From Prevotellaceae bacterium (lineage in GTDB: Bacteria; Bacteroidota; Bacteroidia; Bacteroidales; Bacteroidaceae), in contig JAUNIK010000139.1 in the NCBI GenBank assembly GCA_030523505.1, positions 1 through 7,048 on the forward strand: a stretch of 7,048 nt of DNA. The letters run 5' to 3'. Shown piece by piece: positions 7,044-7,048 of the stretch. The notes beneath the pieces are model-generated. The model saw nothing but the letters and a program-made list of their open reading frames with translations, searched no databases and was not told the origin of the DNA. Both the position numbers and the translations under genes were made by a program. Position 1 is the stretch's first letter. The number at the start of each line of letters is the position of its first letter.

Positions 7044-7048
7044 CAAAG
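7044..7048 (-). promoter_or_regulatory. Probable end of a Bacteroidota -7 element, cut by the window edge
   Basis: The minus strand reads CTTTGCACCC from the right edge. TTTG at 7047-7044 followed by CA resembles the end of the TAnnTTTG -7 box, as in the promoter at the left end of the window, where TAATTTTG is also followed by CA. The TA half and the -33 box would lie outside. If correct, the transglycosylase transcript starts near 7036-7040 with a leader of about 60 bases. Reading the same TTTG as a -33 box instead gives only a poor -7 candidate. Confidence 0.45.

Noticed and set aside
1..7048. CRISPR arrays, insertion sequences, tRNA/rRNA genes, or defence or retroelement modules
   Set aside because: No regularly spaced repeats, terminal inverted repeats, transposase or reverse transcriptase motifs, or RNA-gene sequences were seen; the window is filled by efflux, signalling and transglycosylase genes.

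Overview
The window reads as a chromosomal segment from a Bacteroidota member, most likely of the order Bacteroidales and plausibly a Prevotella/Segatella relative. The grounds are a near-consensus Bacteroidota promoter (TTTG-N20-TAnnTTTG) before the first gene, A/T-rich translation starts without Shine-Dalgarno sequences, and the style of the encoded proteins. The genus is an inference. No mobile element, CRISPR array, tRNA or rRNA was seen.

Bases 1-70 hold the promoter and a very short leader. Bases 71-6467 carry six plus-strand genes with gaps of 43, 12, 5 and 3 bases and then a 26-base overlap, which strongly suggests one operon: a TolC-type outer-membrane channel, a MacA-type periplasmic adaptor, a stand-alone MacB-type ATPase, a MacB/FtsX-type permease, a LytS-type histidine kinase and a LytTR response regulator. 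Bases 6491-6528 form a hairpin terminator between convergent genes. Bases 6537-6977 on the minus strand encode a small exported lytic-transglycosylase-like protein, preceded by a leader of about 60 bases that can fold. The minus-strand promoter is cut by the right edge.

Functionally, the first four genes make a complete tripartite ABC efflux/export machine spanning inner membrane, periplasm and outer membrane. The last two make a two-component system that probably controls the operon. The kinase has four predicted membrane segments but almost no extracytoplasmic region, whereas the permease has a large periplasmic domain, so the pump itself may provide the signal. The substrate cannot be read from the sequence.

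The gene content is of a known type. The less expected items are a long GC-rich hairpin inside the 5' part of the kinase gene, the structured leader of the transglycosylase gene, and the kinase/regulator overlap.
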